From assembly GCA_020051155.1 (NCBI GenBank), contig JAGVJK010000035.1, forward strand, positions 1-53,441: a DNA stretch of 53,441 nt. Direction: 5' to 3'. Within the stretch, counting starts at the first letter, position 1, and the number at the start of each line of letters is the position of its first letter. The position numbers and the translations under genes are program-made. The DNA is from Gammaproteobacteria bacterium (lineage in GTDB: Bacteria; Pseudomonadota; Gammaproteobacteria; UBA1113). The notes under the pieces are model-generated. The model did not search any database and was not told where the DNA came from. It worked only from the letters and a program-made list of their open reading frames with translations. Of the stretch, positions 37,290 to 47,098 are shown in pieces.

Positions 37290-37538
37290 ATGCTTATACA
37301 TTCACCCAAAGAGTTAGCATTATTTGTCATTGACCAACGCAAACAACGTAAATTAAGCCAAGCCGAGGTTGCTGATTTAGTCGGGTTAAGGCAATCAACC
37401 ATTTCTGCTTTCGAAAATAATCCCGAGAACACAAAACTTGATACGCTATTCCGTATCCTATCTGCTGTACACTCCGATATGCATGCGTTATCAAAAGGTG
37501 ATTCCACATTGAAAGCTTTATGGAAGGAAGAGTGGTAA
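37290..37538 (+). CDS. hipB: HipB-type helix-turn-helix antitoxin
   Basis: An 82-residue Xre-family DNA-binding protein. The helix-turn-helix is at residues ~18-42 (LSQAEVADLVGLRQSTISAF), followed by ENNPENTKLDTLFRILSAV. It neutralises the HipA kinase and represses the operon. AAGGTGG eight bases before the ATG supports the start. The hipA ATG follows three bases after the stop codon. The 18-bp repeated operators just upstream are its likely targets. Confidence 0.9.
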   Translation: MLIHSPKELALFVIDQRKQRKLSQAEVADLVGLRQSTISAFENNPENTKLDTLFRILSAVHSDMHALSKGDSTLKALWKEEW

Positions 37539-37541
37539 ACC

Positions 37542-38855
37542 ATGACAAGCAAAATACGCAAATTAAACGTTCTCATGAATGGTGTGCTGGTAGGAAATCT
37601 GGAAAAAACTCCCACAGGAAATTTAATCTTTAACTATTCCCAAACATGGCTAGACATGCCCGGTGCGCGCCCCATTTCATTATCGATGCCATTAACACGG
37701 CAGCACTATACTGGTGATATTGTATATAATTTTTTTGACAATTTACTGCCAGATAATACGTTAATACGATCACGTCTCCAAGCAAGATTCCAAGCAAAAA
37801 CCAGCCAGCCATTCGATCTGCTAGAAAATATCGGCAAAGACTGTGTGGGTGCCATACAACTTCTTGAGAACATCGCAGAAACTGAGCCAAAAAAAATTTT
37901 ATATAACCCTCTCAGTGAAAAAGATATTGCATTTATTTTACGTCATATCAACCAATATCCTTTAGGCATGTCTGAACAGCTTGAAAATTTTCGTATTTCT
38001 ATTGCAGGCGCTCAGGAAAAAACGGCTTTTTTATACTGGAATGGCGGTTGGAATGAACCTCTAGGTATGACGCCCACCAGCCACATTTTCAAATTACCAC
38101 TGGGAGTTATTCAACCGCAACATTTAGATTTAACGGATAGCTGCGAAAATGAATGGCTTTGTTCGCAGATTTTAAGTGCCTTTGGTTTACCGGTAGCAAA
38201 GAGTGAAATTTTATGGTTTGAAGACGTTAAAGTGCTGGCAGTTGAGCGCTTTGATCGGAGACTAGGAATAGACCAATCATGGATAATGCGACTGCCACAA
38301 GAAGATCTTTGCCAGGCATTAGGAACCTCTCCCCACTTAAAATATCAGGCTGATGGTGGTCCTGGTATTGCATCCATTATGAAATTTTTAATGGGCGCCT
38401 CTGACCCAACAAGAGACCGTGATTTATTTTTTCGCTCACAGATTTTATTTTGGCTGCTAGCTGCTATAGATGGGCACGCAAAAAATTTTAGTATCTATAT
38501 TGAATCCAACGGGGAGTATCAATTAACACCGTTGTATGATGTGATGTCGGCACATCCGCTGATAGCCAACAAACAATTACAAGAACAAAAAATTAAAATG
38601 GCTATGGCTTTGCAAGGAAAAAGAAACCACTATCATTGGCATCAAATGCAACGCAGATATTTCTTAACAACCGCAGAACACGTCAATTATCCTAAGGAAC
38701 AAGTTGAGCGAGCAATTGATGAAATTCTGGAGAAAGTCAATAGCGTTATTGCACATGTCTCTAAGCAACTTCCTCATAACTTTCCCAGTCACATAGCCGA
38801 AGCTATTTTTTCTGGTATACATACAGCAAAAAAATATTTAAATATTGTCCAGTAA
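37542..38855 (+). CDS. hipA: HipA-type serine/threonine kinase toxin
   Basis: A 437-residue HipA. The known E. coli enzyme phosphorylates glutamyl-tRNA synthetase and causes dormancy. All key elements are present: the gly-rich loop FRISIAGAQEKTAFL with S153 at the autophosphorylation position, catalytic D310 in AIDGHAKNFSIYI, and metal-binding D333 in LYDVMSAHP. The first ~100 residues are the HipA_N/couple_hipA domain. Length equals the E. coli toxin (440), with no sign of decay, so the pair is probably active. It ends 22 bases before the convergent marC-like gene. Confidence 0.95.
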   Translation: MTSKIRKLNVLMNGVLVGNLEKTPTGNLIFNYSQTWLDMPGARPISLSMPLTRQHYTGDIVYNFFDNLLPDNTLIRSRLQARFQAKTSQPFDLLENIGKDCVGAIQLLENIAETEPKKILYNPLSEKDIAFILRHINQYPLGMSEQLENFRISIAGAQEKTAFLYWNGGWNEPLGMTPTSHIFKLPLGVIQPQHLDLTDSCENEWLCSQILSAFGLPVAKSEILWFEDVKVLAVERFDRRLGIDQSWIMRLPQEDLCQALGTSPHLKYQADGGPGIASIMKFLMGASDPTRDRDLFFRSQILFWLLAAIDGHAKNFSIYIESNGEYQLTPLYDVMSAHPLIANKQLQEQKIKMAMALQGKRNHYHWHQMQRRYFLTTAEHVNYPKEQVERAIDEILEKVNSVIAHVSKQLPHNFPSHIAEAIFSGIHTAKKYLNIVQ

Positions 38856-38877
38856 ATGCATCTGCCTAGCGAGCTTC

Positions 38878-39474
38878 TTATGTCTGCAACGTTGCGACAT
38901 AGTGAGAAATTCCGTTTAAGAGCATTTGTACTGCCATGGTGACAAGGATCATACCCATTAATCGTTCCATCGCTAAGATCCCTTTTTGTCCTAAGATTTT
39001 TCTCAAGACTCCGGAGAAGATGAGGATAATGGTTGTCACGGTTGAAGCGATTAAAATCGCCAATAGCCAGGAAAACAATTTATCCGGTGACTGTGTGGAA
39101 AAAATCAAAACCATGGCTAAGGCGGAAGGACCAGCAATCAGCGGCACTGCTAAGGGCACAATAAAGGGGTCGGTAATTTGATGATCCTCATTGTCGTCAC
39201 GACTTTTAGGAAAAATCATGCGGATAGTAATCATAAATAAAATGATACCACCGGCGATGTTGATAGCCGTTTCAGAAATCTGTAGCGCGTAAAGAATGTA
39301 AGGGCCAAAAAATAAAAAGGCTACTAACACAATAAAAGCGATAAACCCTTCTCGAGCAATCACACGGGTACGTTTTTTGGGGTCCATATGTTTTAAGATG
39401 GATAAAAATAGCGGGACATTGCCCAATGGGTCCATGACGAGAATGAGTAATATGGTGGCACTGACTAATGACAT
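38878..39474 (-). CDS. MarC-family inner-membrane protein
   Basis: A 198-residue membrane protein with six hydrophobic helices, UPF0056/MarC family. Signatures are the N-terminal LILVMDPLGNVPLFL, then NIAGGIILFMITIRMIFP and VPLAVPLIAGPSALAMVLIF. The family's physiological role is unknown; the old multiple-antibiotic-resistance link was not upheld. It is divergent from the DHA2 exporter and convergent with hipA. Confidence 0.9.
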   Translation of the reverse strand: MSLVSATILLILVMDPLGNVPLFLSILKHMDPKKRTRVIAREGFIAFIVLVAFLFFGPYILYALQISETAINIAGGIILFMITIRMIFPKSRDDNEDHQITDPFIVPLAVPLIAGPSALAMVLIFSTQSPDKLFSWLLAILIASTVTTIILIFSGVLRKILGQKGILAMERLMGMILVTMAVQMLLNGISHYVATLQT

Positions 39475-39579
39475 GATGGCTCTCTTTAAACTATTTCATT
39501 TGATTGCAAGTATGAAGCTCAGCGAACATTATAAAAACATCTCGAATAATTAGCAATAATAGAGGCGATCGCCGCAAAA

Positions 39580-39609
39580 TTGCATCACCATTGATAAGCA
39601 GTATATAAT
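39580..39609 (+). promoter_or_regulatory. Sigma-70-type promoter of the DHA2 exporter
   Basis: TTGCAT (39580-39585) and TATAAT (39604-39609) with an 18-bp spacer. The expected start of transcription is about 20 bases ahead of the ATG at 39637. Confidence 0.6.
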
Positions 39610-39636
39610 CCCTCTTAAACACAATGCGGCTAACAA

Positions 39637-41046
39637 ATGAATACTATAGTCCCCAAAACAACAACAAATAAATGGCTCTTGCCGTGGGTTATCTCCATTG
39701 CAATGTTCATTGATACCCTTGATAGCACCATCGTCACGGTTGCAATTCCACACATTGCCGATAGTTTTAATTTGAATCCCATCGATCTAAAACTTGCGCT
39801 CACTAGTTATTTACTCAGCCTCGCGGTTTTTATTCCCATCAGTGGCTGGCTTGCTGATCGTTATGGTGAAAAAAGAATATTTATTTTTGCTGTTGCTATT
39901 TTTACCCTCAGTTCTATCTTATGCGCTATCTCTAATAACTTACCTTTTCTAGTTTTGTCGCGCATGATTCAAGGCTTTGGTGGAGCACTGATGATGCCCG
40001 TGGGACGTTTAATCGTCTTGCGCAATTTCTCAAAATATGAGTATCCGCGAGCAATGACTTTCGTGGCCTTGCCTGGTCTTATTGGGCCGGCACTGGGCCC
40101 AACGCTGGGTGGGGTTATTTTACAAATCGCCAGTTGGCATTGGATCTTTCTTGCGAATGTCCCCCTCGGTATCGGCGCAATCATCGTTGCTTATCACATC
40201 ATCAAACCTTCGGAGAAGGTTGCAACATTACCCTTTAATTGGTCTGGCTTTTTATTGTTTTCTTCGGGATTAGCTTGTATCACCTTATCCTTGGCATTAC
40301 TAGGTGATAAATTTTCTTTAATGTACCAGGCTGCCATATTCTTTGTCGTCGGTATCCTTTTTCTGCTTTTTTATTGGCAAGTATCGCGCACTCAATCAGT
40401 ACCCTTATTAAATTTAACGTTGTTTCAACAAAAAACCTTTCGTATTTCTATGATTGTCGGTTTATTGGTGAGACCTAGCGTGGGTGCCACCGCATTTCTC
40501 GTGCCACTCCTATTACAAACCGTATGGAACAAAACGGCTCTTTTTGCTGGAACTTGTTTTATGTTTTTAGCTTTAGGGATGCTCTGCTCACGATTTTTAT
40601 TCAATCAAAAATTATTAGCATTGTTCAGTATCAAAAAAATATTGCTCACCTCTGTTCTCGCCTTGTTAATTTTCTCTATGAATTTATGCTGGTTTAGTCA
40701 GCCGCAATCGATGATTTATTTAATCCTGTTATTATTTATGATCGGTGCCGCCAGTGTCCTGGTTTATACCTGTCTTGGCCTGATGTCAGTCTTAGATGTG
40801 GAGAAGGAACAATATAGTCAAGCTACCAGTATGGCGTCAACCAACCAGCAATTTTCCATTGGTTGTGGCATCGCGATTGCCGCGGTCATTTTAAATCTGG
40901 TCAGTCGCGTCACTCACACCCCATTGCTTTCTAACGAAGTATTTTTCTGGACATTTATCATTTTAAATGGCCTGAGTATCAGTTCTTTGTTCTTTATCCT
41001 GCAGTTAAATCCCGAAAAAATTGCTATAGCCTCTCCTCCTCTTTAA
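39637..41046 (+). CDS. DHA2-family (EmrB/QacA-like) MFS exporter
   Basis: A 469-residue major-facilitator transporter with about 14 hydrophobic helices. The N-terminal IDTLDSTIVTVAIPHIADSF is the classic D-x-T-I-V-N/T-V-A-L-P motif of drug:H+ antiporters. SGWLADRYGEKRIFIF is motif A, and LSRMIQGFGGALMMPVGRL and GPALGPTLGGVI match motifs B and C. It exports drugs or toxic compounds. No membrane-fusion partner (EmrA) is adjacent, so it works alone or with a distant partner. Confidence 0.9.
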   Translation: MNTIVPKTTTNKWLLPWVISIAMFIDTLDSTIVTVAIPHIADSFNLNPIDLKLALTSYLLSLAVFIPISGWLADRYGEKRIFIFAVAIFTLSSILCAISNNLPFLVLSRMIQGFGGALMMPVGRLIVLRNFSKYEYPRAMTFVALPGLIGPALGPTLGGVILQIASWHWIFLANVPLGIGAIIVAYHIIKPSEKVATLPFNWSGFLLFSSGLACITLSLALLGDKFSLMYQAAIFFVVGILFLLFYWQVSRTQSVPLLNLTLFQQKTFRISMIVGLLVRPSVGATAFLVPLLLQTVWNKTALFAGTCFMFLALGMLCSRFLFNQKLLALFSIKKILLTSVLALLIFSMNLCWFSQPQSMIYLILLLFMIGAASVLVYTCLGLMSVLDVEKEQYSQATSMASTNQQFSIGCGIAIAAVILNLVSRVTHTPLLSNEVFFWTFIILNGLSISSLFFILQLNPEKIAIASPPL

Positions 41047-41120
41047 TTTTGTCTTAATGTTTAAGTGATAGAATGTGAAGGTTTTGTTTATTAATGGTTG
41101 TTTAAACATTGAGGTTGTAG

Positions 41121-44100
41121 ATGTACGAGAAGAAGTCTTTTAATAATTCAATCGACAAAGAGGAACTACTCCGACAAATAAAGGCCGGAAAGCTAACACT
41201 GCCGTCTGATTATGATGACTTGATTCCAACATACAGCACCGCTGAGTTTACCTCAGACAACGGTGAGTTCTTAGATTTAACTGCTGAATATCTTACACAA
41301 AATTCTGGACTCACAGATGATGATACTAGCAATCCATTCGACACGACTCGCTGCCCTTACCTCTATCATGAAGTAAAACGCCCTGGTGATGGTTATACAG
41401 ACAATCCTCCTGGTGGCTTAAACCCCTCTCGCATCGTCAGACGAGAGCCTGCCTGGCTGAACATTGTATCAGACCAAGAAGCTTCTCTTGAAAAATATAC
41501 TCTCTTTTTTGCATGGTCATCACTCTTCGATGGATGGCTAGGCGTAGACTATCTAGAAATCAAGGAACTTTTGATCCCGCTGCAGCGTAAAGGTGAATTT
41601 AACATCTACGGCTTGACTCATAATTATGGAAATATTCGCGGCACTATTTACATAAGCTCTTACGATACAGATTTAAATATTGCTGAAGTATCTGAGACCG
41701 AACGATTAGAGAGCGAGCGATCTTCTAAAAAATTAAAATCCCTTATCGCTCAAAAAACCAAAACTCCTATTGATAATCTGCTTGAGCTGGATTATCACTG
41801 GATTGACTGTTTAAGAGACGAAACAAAATCTCCCTCTGAGCGAACATTAAGCGTCAGTTTTTATGCTGACTTGATAAAGTCAGCCCCTTACTCCTGCTCA
41901 CCTAAAGATCTAACTAAAATTCATTCCCGTCTTTTGAGTTTAGAAACTGCTTATCCCCCCTTATCCAAAATTATTGATGATTGCGATAATGAGCAAGCCT
42001 TAGCCGAATTAAAAAATATGTTTCCTCATTTAGAAGTCGTACAAAGTTTTAATGCGGATGAGCAGGCTTTAATAAATATCTCTACGCAATTCAAGCATTG
42101 TGAAGATAGAACTGTCGAAGATAGATTTCGTGCTACTGTGATGAATCAAGATATTGACATATCTCGATTGCCATCATATTTAAAAAGACTTCATCGTCTA
42201 AGCTATAATAATTTGATTTTTGAAAAAGAACTTTCCAAACAACTCCTAGAAACCGTTAGCTTAAATTACATAGAAAGCTACGAAACTCTGAGCTTGTTAA
42301 CAGGAATTCCTATAGCAGATCTCACGCCATTAGGAGGGCTTTTTCCAACATCCTCAGTCATTTCCCAAGATAGAGAAATCATCGATGCCGATACTGAACA
42401 CAATCCCGATTTAACTTATCAAATTTCAAGAATTTTTTATGCCGTTGATGATGAGGATCATCCTCAACCAAATGGTGATCGCGTGGAAATCTATCACGAT
42501 GTGGTTATCAACCCCAACCCTTGTTCACCAGCAACTGCCTTTGAATTACAAAAAACTGAGAACCTTCGGCTTGTACCTTGCCAAGTGCTAGCTTCCACGA
42601 TCAATACCTATGATCTCGCTAAAAGTCAGCAACCCACACCAGACACACGACGTTTGCATGCTGTGCCGAAAATGTTTACTTTAAATCATCTCTGGCAGCC
42701 AATTCCTTCTCGTTATACTCATGAGATGATGACGCATTATCACATGGACCCACCCGCTCAAGTGGAGTTTATGTATTCTCAAACGAATCATCAGTATTTT
42801 ATTCGCAGTAAACAAGGACCCATTACTAGTTATTTAGATTATTTGCTAGAGGTTCCGCTCAAAGGGCCTGAACTTTGTGACTTACCTTCGGAAGTTTTCG
42901 CACTCGTTGAACATTATTCAAATGAATATAATCAAGTAGCAAAAACCGCACTCACCTTAGATGTAGAAAATCCTACTGGACAAGATTATTTAAATGCAAT
43001 CCGGGCTCAGAGAAAAGGCGCTTGTCGTCAATTAGTCGTCAGCTTTAAAGAAGAAATGAAAAGAAAATATCCTGATATTCCCGTACACATCCCATATAAT
43101 CAGTTGCACACTTATGCAGAAGTTTTTTGGAATGGACAATGGATCCCCTGTAATCTCGGTGGATATTCAGCCAATATTGAATTAGACGAAACGCAAAATC
43201 CTCACCAGCAGTCATCTATAGAAACGTCTCCTACTAATACATCCTCACTCTTAGAAAATCATTTCTATTTAGAATTACAAAAAATATTAAGCCCTGTGAC
43301 ACAATTGCCTGAAACGTTTGATGCTGCTTGCGAAAGTTTTTTTAATAATCATCACAGCAATCAATTATTTCAATTAAGCTCCAATGACGCTGTGGATACC
43401 TTAGTCTATGGTTTGCAGAAACACTGCGTTAATCATGGATATCCCGTGTACTATATTCACTCTCCAAAAGATTTGATTTGTTCGGCAGATACCATTCAAG
43501 CGGTTGAATCTCCGGAAGGTCTCATACAAGGCACCAAAATTGCGGGACCTGGTGGTGACTTCCATGATTTTTTAATGCAGCATCAAGATTCAAACAACGT
43601 GATAATTATTATTAATCACGCTAACTTTCCTCCCAATGAAATTGTGAATCATAACAGCGCGATTGACATCGACCCTCACAAGCGTACTGCGGATGGTACG
43701 CCAATTCCTCTCAAGGCGAAAGTTTTTTCCCTCACCAATAAAAATAGTCGCAACTATTATAATCGTCCTGATTTTCTCCGACGCTTTGGTTGCTTTTATG
43801 AAGGCCCCGCGATTAATCATTTATTGCGACAAAATCCTTTACCATCTTTACCTTTTGTCGAAGAATCCATGGTTTCATCTGCAGGCTCGATAACCGAACC
43901 TGCCATTGATCTCTTTCACGCACCAGATTGGCGTGAACGATTGATAGGAAATTGGATCCTACATCATCAAGCTTTAGTGTTTGAGCGTGGACCACTCGCA
44001 CAACGATTAAAAGATTCCAGTACCATTACTCTCAACGGTGATTTGAAAGATAATGAAGATTATCAACGATTTTGGCGACAAGCACTTTTATTTGGCGAAA

Positions 44101-46793
44101 TACCCTGCGCTGGTGGTCCCATCAAATTACCAAAACACTTACGGTTAAAACGACGCAATGAATATCATTGGCCAACCTTAACTGCAAACTTAACCATTGT
44201 CGAAGGCCTCACGTTGCAAAAAGATGCGTTAACGTTAAATGCTTATACGATTAGTGATTTTTTCCAGCGATACCTCTGTGATAATACCACTCACTCCATC
44301 GATACTATCAATGGTTGGTTAGAGGAAAGAAAAGGACAAACCTTACATATCAATCTCACTCGTACACTGCCAGAAAATGCATTTGCTATGTTACTTTCAG
44401 CGTATCAAGATCCTATAGTCTTGCATTGTGCACCTGGCGTGGTGTTGCCGGAAGTGCTCAACATTTCCAGTGCTAGTTCTTCAATCGCACTTATCACATC
44501 GTCCCATGAAGCGGCTCCTGCTTCATCCGATATCGATTATTACTCAAAGAGTATGACATTTATTGTCAGTGAAGACCCCGCCGCAACAGTTGCGTGGCTG
44601 GAACAGCAACATCGTCATTTAAACATGGCCAGTTTTTTGGTGATCGATGTTTCTGAATTAAACCCAGAAGATTTATTAGATCGTCTTGAAAGCCAACCCT
44701 CCGAATTTATCTTCACCCAGTACCCCGGTTTACTAGAAAGAGAACTTGCTAGAGGGCGAAATATTATTTTAACCGGTACTTTTTCTAAAAACTTAGCGGA
44801 CGCTTTAGCTCCCTTATTATTAAAATTGCAATCCAACCCTGAGGAAACACCTGGAAAACTCCTGTTAGTCACCAAACGAGCAATGACTTTCCCCTATTTA
44901 AATGCGCAGCGGCACGATGTTTCCTGGGACATGAAACTAGAGTTATTGAAAAACGAACGACGTGCACGCATTGCACCATTTACAGAAGAAGAAATTTCCA
45001 TCCTCTCTCCAAACAATCAAGAATACAACTTTAATCAACTACGATCTCTACTCATTAGCCAACGGATTAGACAGGATCTGGGAGATATCCACTATGATGG
45101 ATGGGAAGGGTTAGAACACTTATCTCGACCCAACTCCTTAGTACCCTTTAGCTGGCTGGATCGTGAAAAAGATACTAATGATTTTATCGAGAAACGCATC
45201 AAAGCTGTCAACACTGCTTTTAAACATTCACCTTTCATCTTTTTAGCAGGAACCACTGGCGCTGGTAAGACTCGCTTTGTGCAAGAATATTTAAAAACTT
45301 CTAAGCACAACACACTTTACCAACAAAAAGATACACTGCCAGGCTCTCTGAAGAGAGTCATGCGAGAATGGGCAAGTGATAAGACACCGGGTAAGATAAA
45401 AACGTTATTTTTCGATGAAGCCACATTAATTCGTAGTAATATGACCCTATTGAATTGTTTATTTAATGAAAATCCTGCTCTTTGTATCGATGGTGAAATT
45501 TTTGAAATAACACCTGAGCACATTATGATTTGTGCTGGAAATGACATTAGCTATGGTGATGAACGACATTTAGCATCGTTCTTTGCAGATCACGGCTGTG
45601 TAGTGATTTTTGACCCTCTCAGCTTAGCGTTCATTCACGAAAAAATCTTAACACCTCTTTGCGAAGATACCGCTCTTGATAATAAAACTTGGATTTATAG
45701 TGAGGAATACCTATTTCGGATCTATGAATATCTCTTTCAACTCTCCGTAGATAACACGCTCATTTCACCTCGAGAGTTAGAAATGATTACGTTGTTTGTT
45801 CTGTCTTATCATTTGGAAAATCCAACGTATAATTGGTATGAATTCTTTCAAGCGGTTGAGCACTATGCTTATACCATTACTGCACCTCTTGTGCCTGAGA
45901 AAAACCAACAGGAATTCGAACAAGCATTTAAACCTAAACGACCTTTCCCACGCAATACTCCGACTAAGGTAGCAAACTTTACTCTCACGCAATCACGTGA
46001 AGAAAGCTATTGGCTCGTGAGTGATGCCTTGCGTTTGCATGAGCAACGACGTGAAGGTCGCTTTGAAAAAATCTCTGGCGGTTTAGGTGGCATCACCTTG
46101 GAAGGCTCTTCTAGTGCTGGGAAAAGCGATCTTCTTAAATCTATTTTAATCGCGCGCGGCTATCGTCAGCTTTCTTTATCCGAACCGAATGATGGAATAG
46201 AAAAAGTATTTTACTATGTCCCTGCTGGTATGCCAGAAGAAGAAAAAGAACGATTCTTATCGCACGACATTAATGGCGCAGTAGTGATCGCAGAAGAAAT
46301 AAACGCATCAAAACGTATGGAAATGTTTTTCAACGCCTTGCAAATGGGCCGCACGCAAGATGGTAAGGAAATGTCAAAACGACCTTTAATCCTTGCAACA
46401 CAAAATAGCGCTTTTGAAAATGAAGGACGTAATGTTGCTAGCAATGCTACCGAGCGACGCACCATTACTCTTAAACTTTCTGATTACACCGATCAAGAGT
46501 TTCAACAAATTTTAGAAGACTTAGAACAACCGCTCACACCACCTTATGCTGAAGCAGTTGTTAAGGCAGGTCAACGACTCGCACAGGAAACAGGAAAAAC
46601 TATTTGCTTAGGCGATTTATTAAAACTGGTACCCGAAGCTTTATCTTTGCAAAAAAATACTGCGAGTACTTCTGTTGTTATAGAAGCGTCAAATGATCGC
46701 TACATCCCTTGTTCTTCATCCTTTTGGGATGAGGCACACCATGTAGCTCCCACCTATCCAACAATAAGCTCACGTCACGTGCCAACATGCTGA
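41121..46793 (+). CDS. Giant protein (1890 aa): transglutaminase-like core plus two AAA+ ATPase modules
   Basis: Residues 1-600 are unclassified. Residues ~625-690 resemble a transglutaminase-like cysteine protease core: RKGACRQLVVSF (C635), then HTYAEVFWNGQWIPC (H663), with N678 where an Asp is usual. Residues ~745-900 (VIIIINHANFPPNEIV then DGTPIPLKAKVFSLTNKNS) look like a degenerate ATPase fold. The C-terminal third has two P-loop modules: GTTGAGKT (1377-1384) with FFDEA (D1432/E1433), and GSSSAGKS (1662-1669) with VVIAEEINAS (E1725/E1726), then LILATQNSAFENEGR and NATERRT as in MoxR/midasin-type sensors. There is no signal peptide or membrane helix. The start ATG follows GAGG by seven bases. 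It may be a secreted effector or an energy-driven remodelling machine; no named family fits the whole. Confidence 0.75.
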   Translation: MYEKKSFNNSIDKEELLRQIKAGKLTLPSDYDDLIPTYSTAEFTSDNGEFLDLTAEYLTQNSGLTDDDTSNPFDTTRCPYLYHEVKRPGDGYTDNPPGGLNPSRIVRREPAWLNIVSDQEASLEKYTLFFAWSSLFDGWLGVDYLEIKELLIPLQRKGEFNIYGLTHNYGNIRGTIYISSYDTDLNIAEVSETERLESERSSKKLKSLIAQKTKTPIDNLLELDYHWIDCLRDETKSPSERTLSVSFYADLIKSAPYSCSPKDLTKIHSRLLSLETAYPPLSKIIDDCDNEQALAELKNMFPHLEVVQSFNADEQALINISTQFKHCEDRTVEDRFRATVMNQDIDISRLPSYLKRLHRLSYNNLIFEKELSKQLLETVSLNYIESYETLSLLTGIPIADLTPLGGLFPTSSVISQDREIIDADTEHNPDLTYQISRIFYAVDDEDHPQPNGDRVEIYHDVVINPNPCSPATAFELQKTENLRLVPCQVLASTINTYDLAKSQQPTPDTRRLHAVPKMFTLNHLWQPIPSRYTHEMMTHYHMDPPAQVEFMYSQTNHQYFIRSKQGPITSYLDYLLEVPLKGPELCDLPSEVFALVEHYSNEYNQVAKTALTLDVENPTGQDYLNAIRAQRKGACRQLVVSFKEEMKRKYPDIPVHIPYNQLHTYAEVFWNGQWIPCNLGGYSANIELDETQNPHQQSSIETSPTNTSSLLENHFYLELQKILSPVTQLPETFDAACESFFNNHHSNQLFQLSSNDAVDTLVYGLQKHCVNHGYPVYYIHSPKDLICSADTIQAVESPEGLIQGTKIAGPGGDFHDFLMQHQDSNNVIIIINHANFPPNEIVNHNSAIDIDPHKRTADGTPIPLKAKVFSLTNKNSRNYYNRPDFLRRFGCFYEGPAINHLLRQNPLPSLPFVEESMVSSAGSITEPAIDLFHAPDWRERLIGNWILHHQALVFERGPLAQRLKDSSTITLNGDLKDNEDYQRFWRQALLFGEIPCAGGPIKLPKHLRLKRRNEYHWPTLTANLTIVEGLTLQKDALTLNAYTISDFFQRYLCDNTTHSIDTINGWLEERKGQTLHINLTRTLPENAFAMLLSAYQDPIVLHCAPGVVLPEVLNISSASSSIALITSSHEAAPASSDIDYYSKSMTFIVSEDPAATVAWLEQQHRHLNMASFLVIDVSELNPEDLLDRLESQPSEFIFTQYPGLLERELARGRNIILTGTFSKNLADALAPLLLKLQSNPEETPGKLLLVTKRAMTFPYLNAQRHDVSWDMKLELLKNERRARIAPFTEEEISILSPNNQEYNFNQLRSLLISQRIRQDLGDIHYDGWEGLEHLSRPNSLVPFSWLDREKDTNDFIEKRIKAVNTAFKHSPFIFLAGTTGAGKTRFVQEYLKTSKHNTLYQQKDTLPGSLKRVMREWASDKTPGKIKTLFFDEATLIRSNMTLLNCLFNENPALCIDGEIFEITPEHIMICAGNDISYGDERHLASFFADHGCVVIFDPLSLAFIHEKILTPLCEDTALDNKTWIYSEEYLFRIYEYLFQLSVDNTLISPRELEMITLFVLSYHLENPTYNWYEFFQAVEHYAYTITAPLVPEKNQQEFEQAFKPKRPFPRNTPTKVANFTLTQSREESYWLVSDALRLHEQRREGRFEKISGGLGGITLEGSSSAGKSDLLKSILIARGYRQLSLSEPNDGIEKVFYYVPAGMPEEEKERFLSHDINGAVVIAEEINASKRMEMFFNALQMGRTQDGKEMSKRPLILATQNSAFENEGRNVASNATERRTITLKLSDYTDQEFQQILEDLEQPLTPPYAEAVVKAGQRLAQETGKTICLGDLLKLVPEALSLQKNTASTSVVIEASNDRYIPCSSSFWDEAHHVAPTYPTISSRHVPTC

Positions 46794-46813
46794 TAACTAC
46801 CCACGATCTAGCC

Positions 46814-46910
46814 GCGTGTCTGGCACCAAAGCTTAGTGTGATGCAGCATCAAACCTTGAGCATGTTAATTGATGCACTGAGGTTGAGACATTCTCTGGTG
46901 CCTGACACGC
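46814..46910. repeat. 97-bp inverted-repeat element
   Basis: GCGTGTCTGGCACCA (46814-46828) is complementary to TGGTGCCTGACACGC (46896-46910) with one mismatch. The interior also folds partly (GCATCAA with TTGATGC). No ORF. It lies 20 bases after the giant gene and before the abiF-like remnant, and looks like a small non-autonomous element or a long transcription-ending hairpin. Confidence 0.6.
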
Positions 46911-46993
46911 TCTCGAGATGAGCTAAAAGTCTTTTTTAAACAAAAAGATATGTTTCCCTTTTCTAACAAACTTTTAAGAAAATAACAAAAATG

Positions 46994-47022
46994 TTGAAAA
47001 CATCACATATTTGAGCCATACT
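46994..47022 (+). promoter_or_regulatory. Sigma-70-type promoter of the abiF-like RNA
   Basis: TTGAAA (46994-46999), a 17-bp spacer and CATACT (47017-47022). Transcription would begin about 47029, just before the CCCGCC stem. Confidence 0.6.
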
Positions 47023-47028
47023 TGGGGC

Positions 47029-47088
47029 AATAAAACCCGCCAAGGCTATGCTCCTAGAGTATCCTCAAACCGGCGGGTTACTTTTTAC
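47029..47088 (+). ncRNA. Probable abiF-type noncoding RNA
   Basis: AACCCGCC (47034-47041) pairs with GGCGGGTT (47072-47079). Inside lies a smaller stem (GGCTA with TATCC, then CTC-CTA-GAG). The structure ends in ACTTTTTAC, like an intrinsic terminator, and has a sigma-70 promoter directly in front. It stands right before an Abi_2 coding remnant. An 'abiF RNA' motif upstream of abiF genes is known from comparative genomics, and position and shape match it. The assignment is by recall, not by a covariance search. Confidence 0.6.
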
Positions 47089-47098
47089 GGCATACAAA

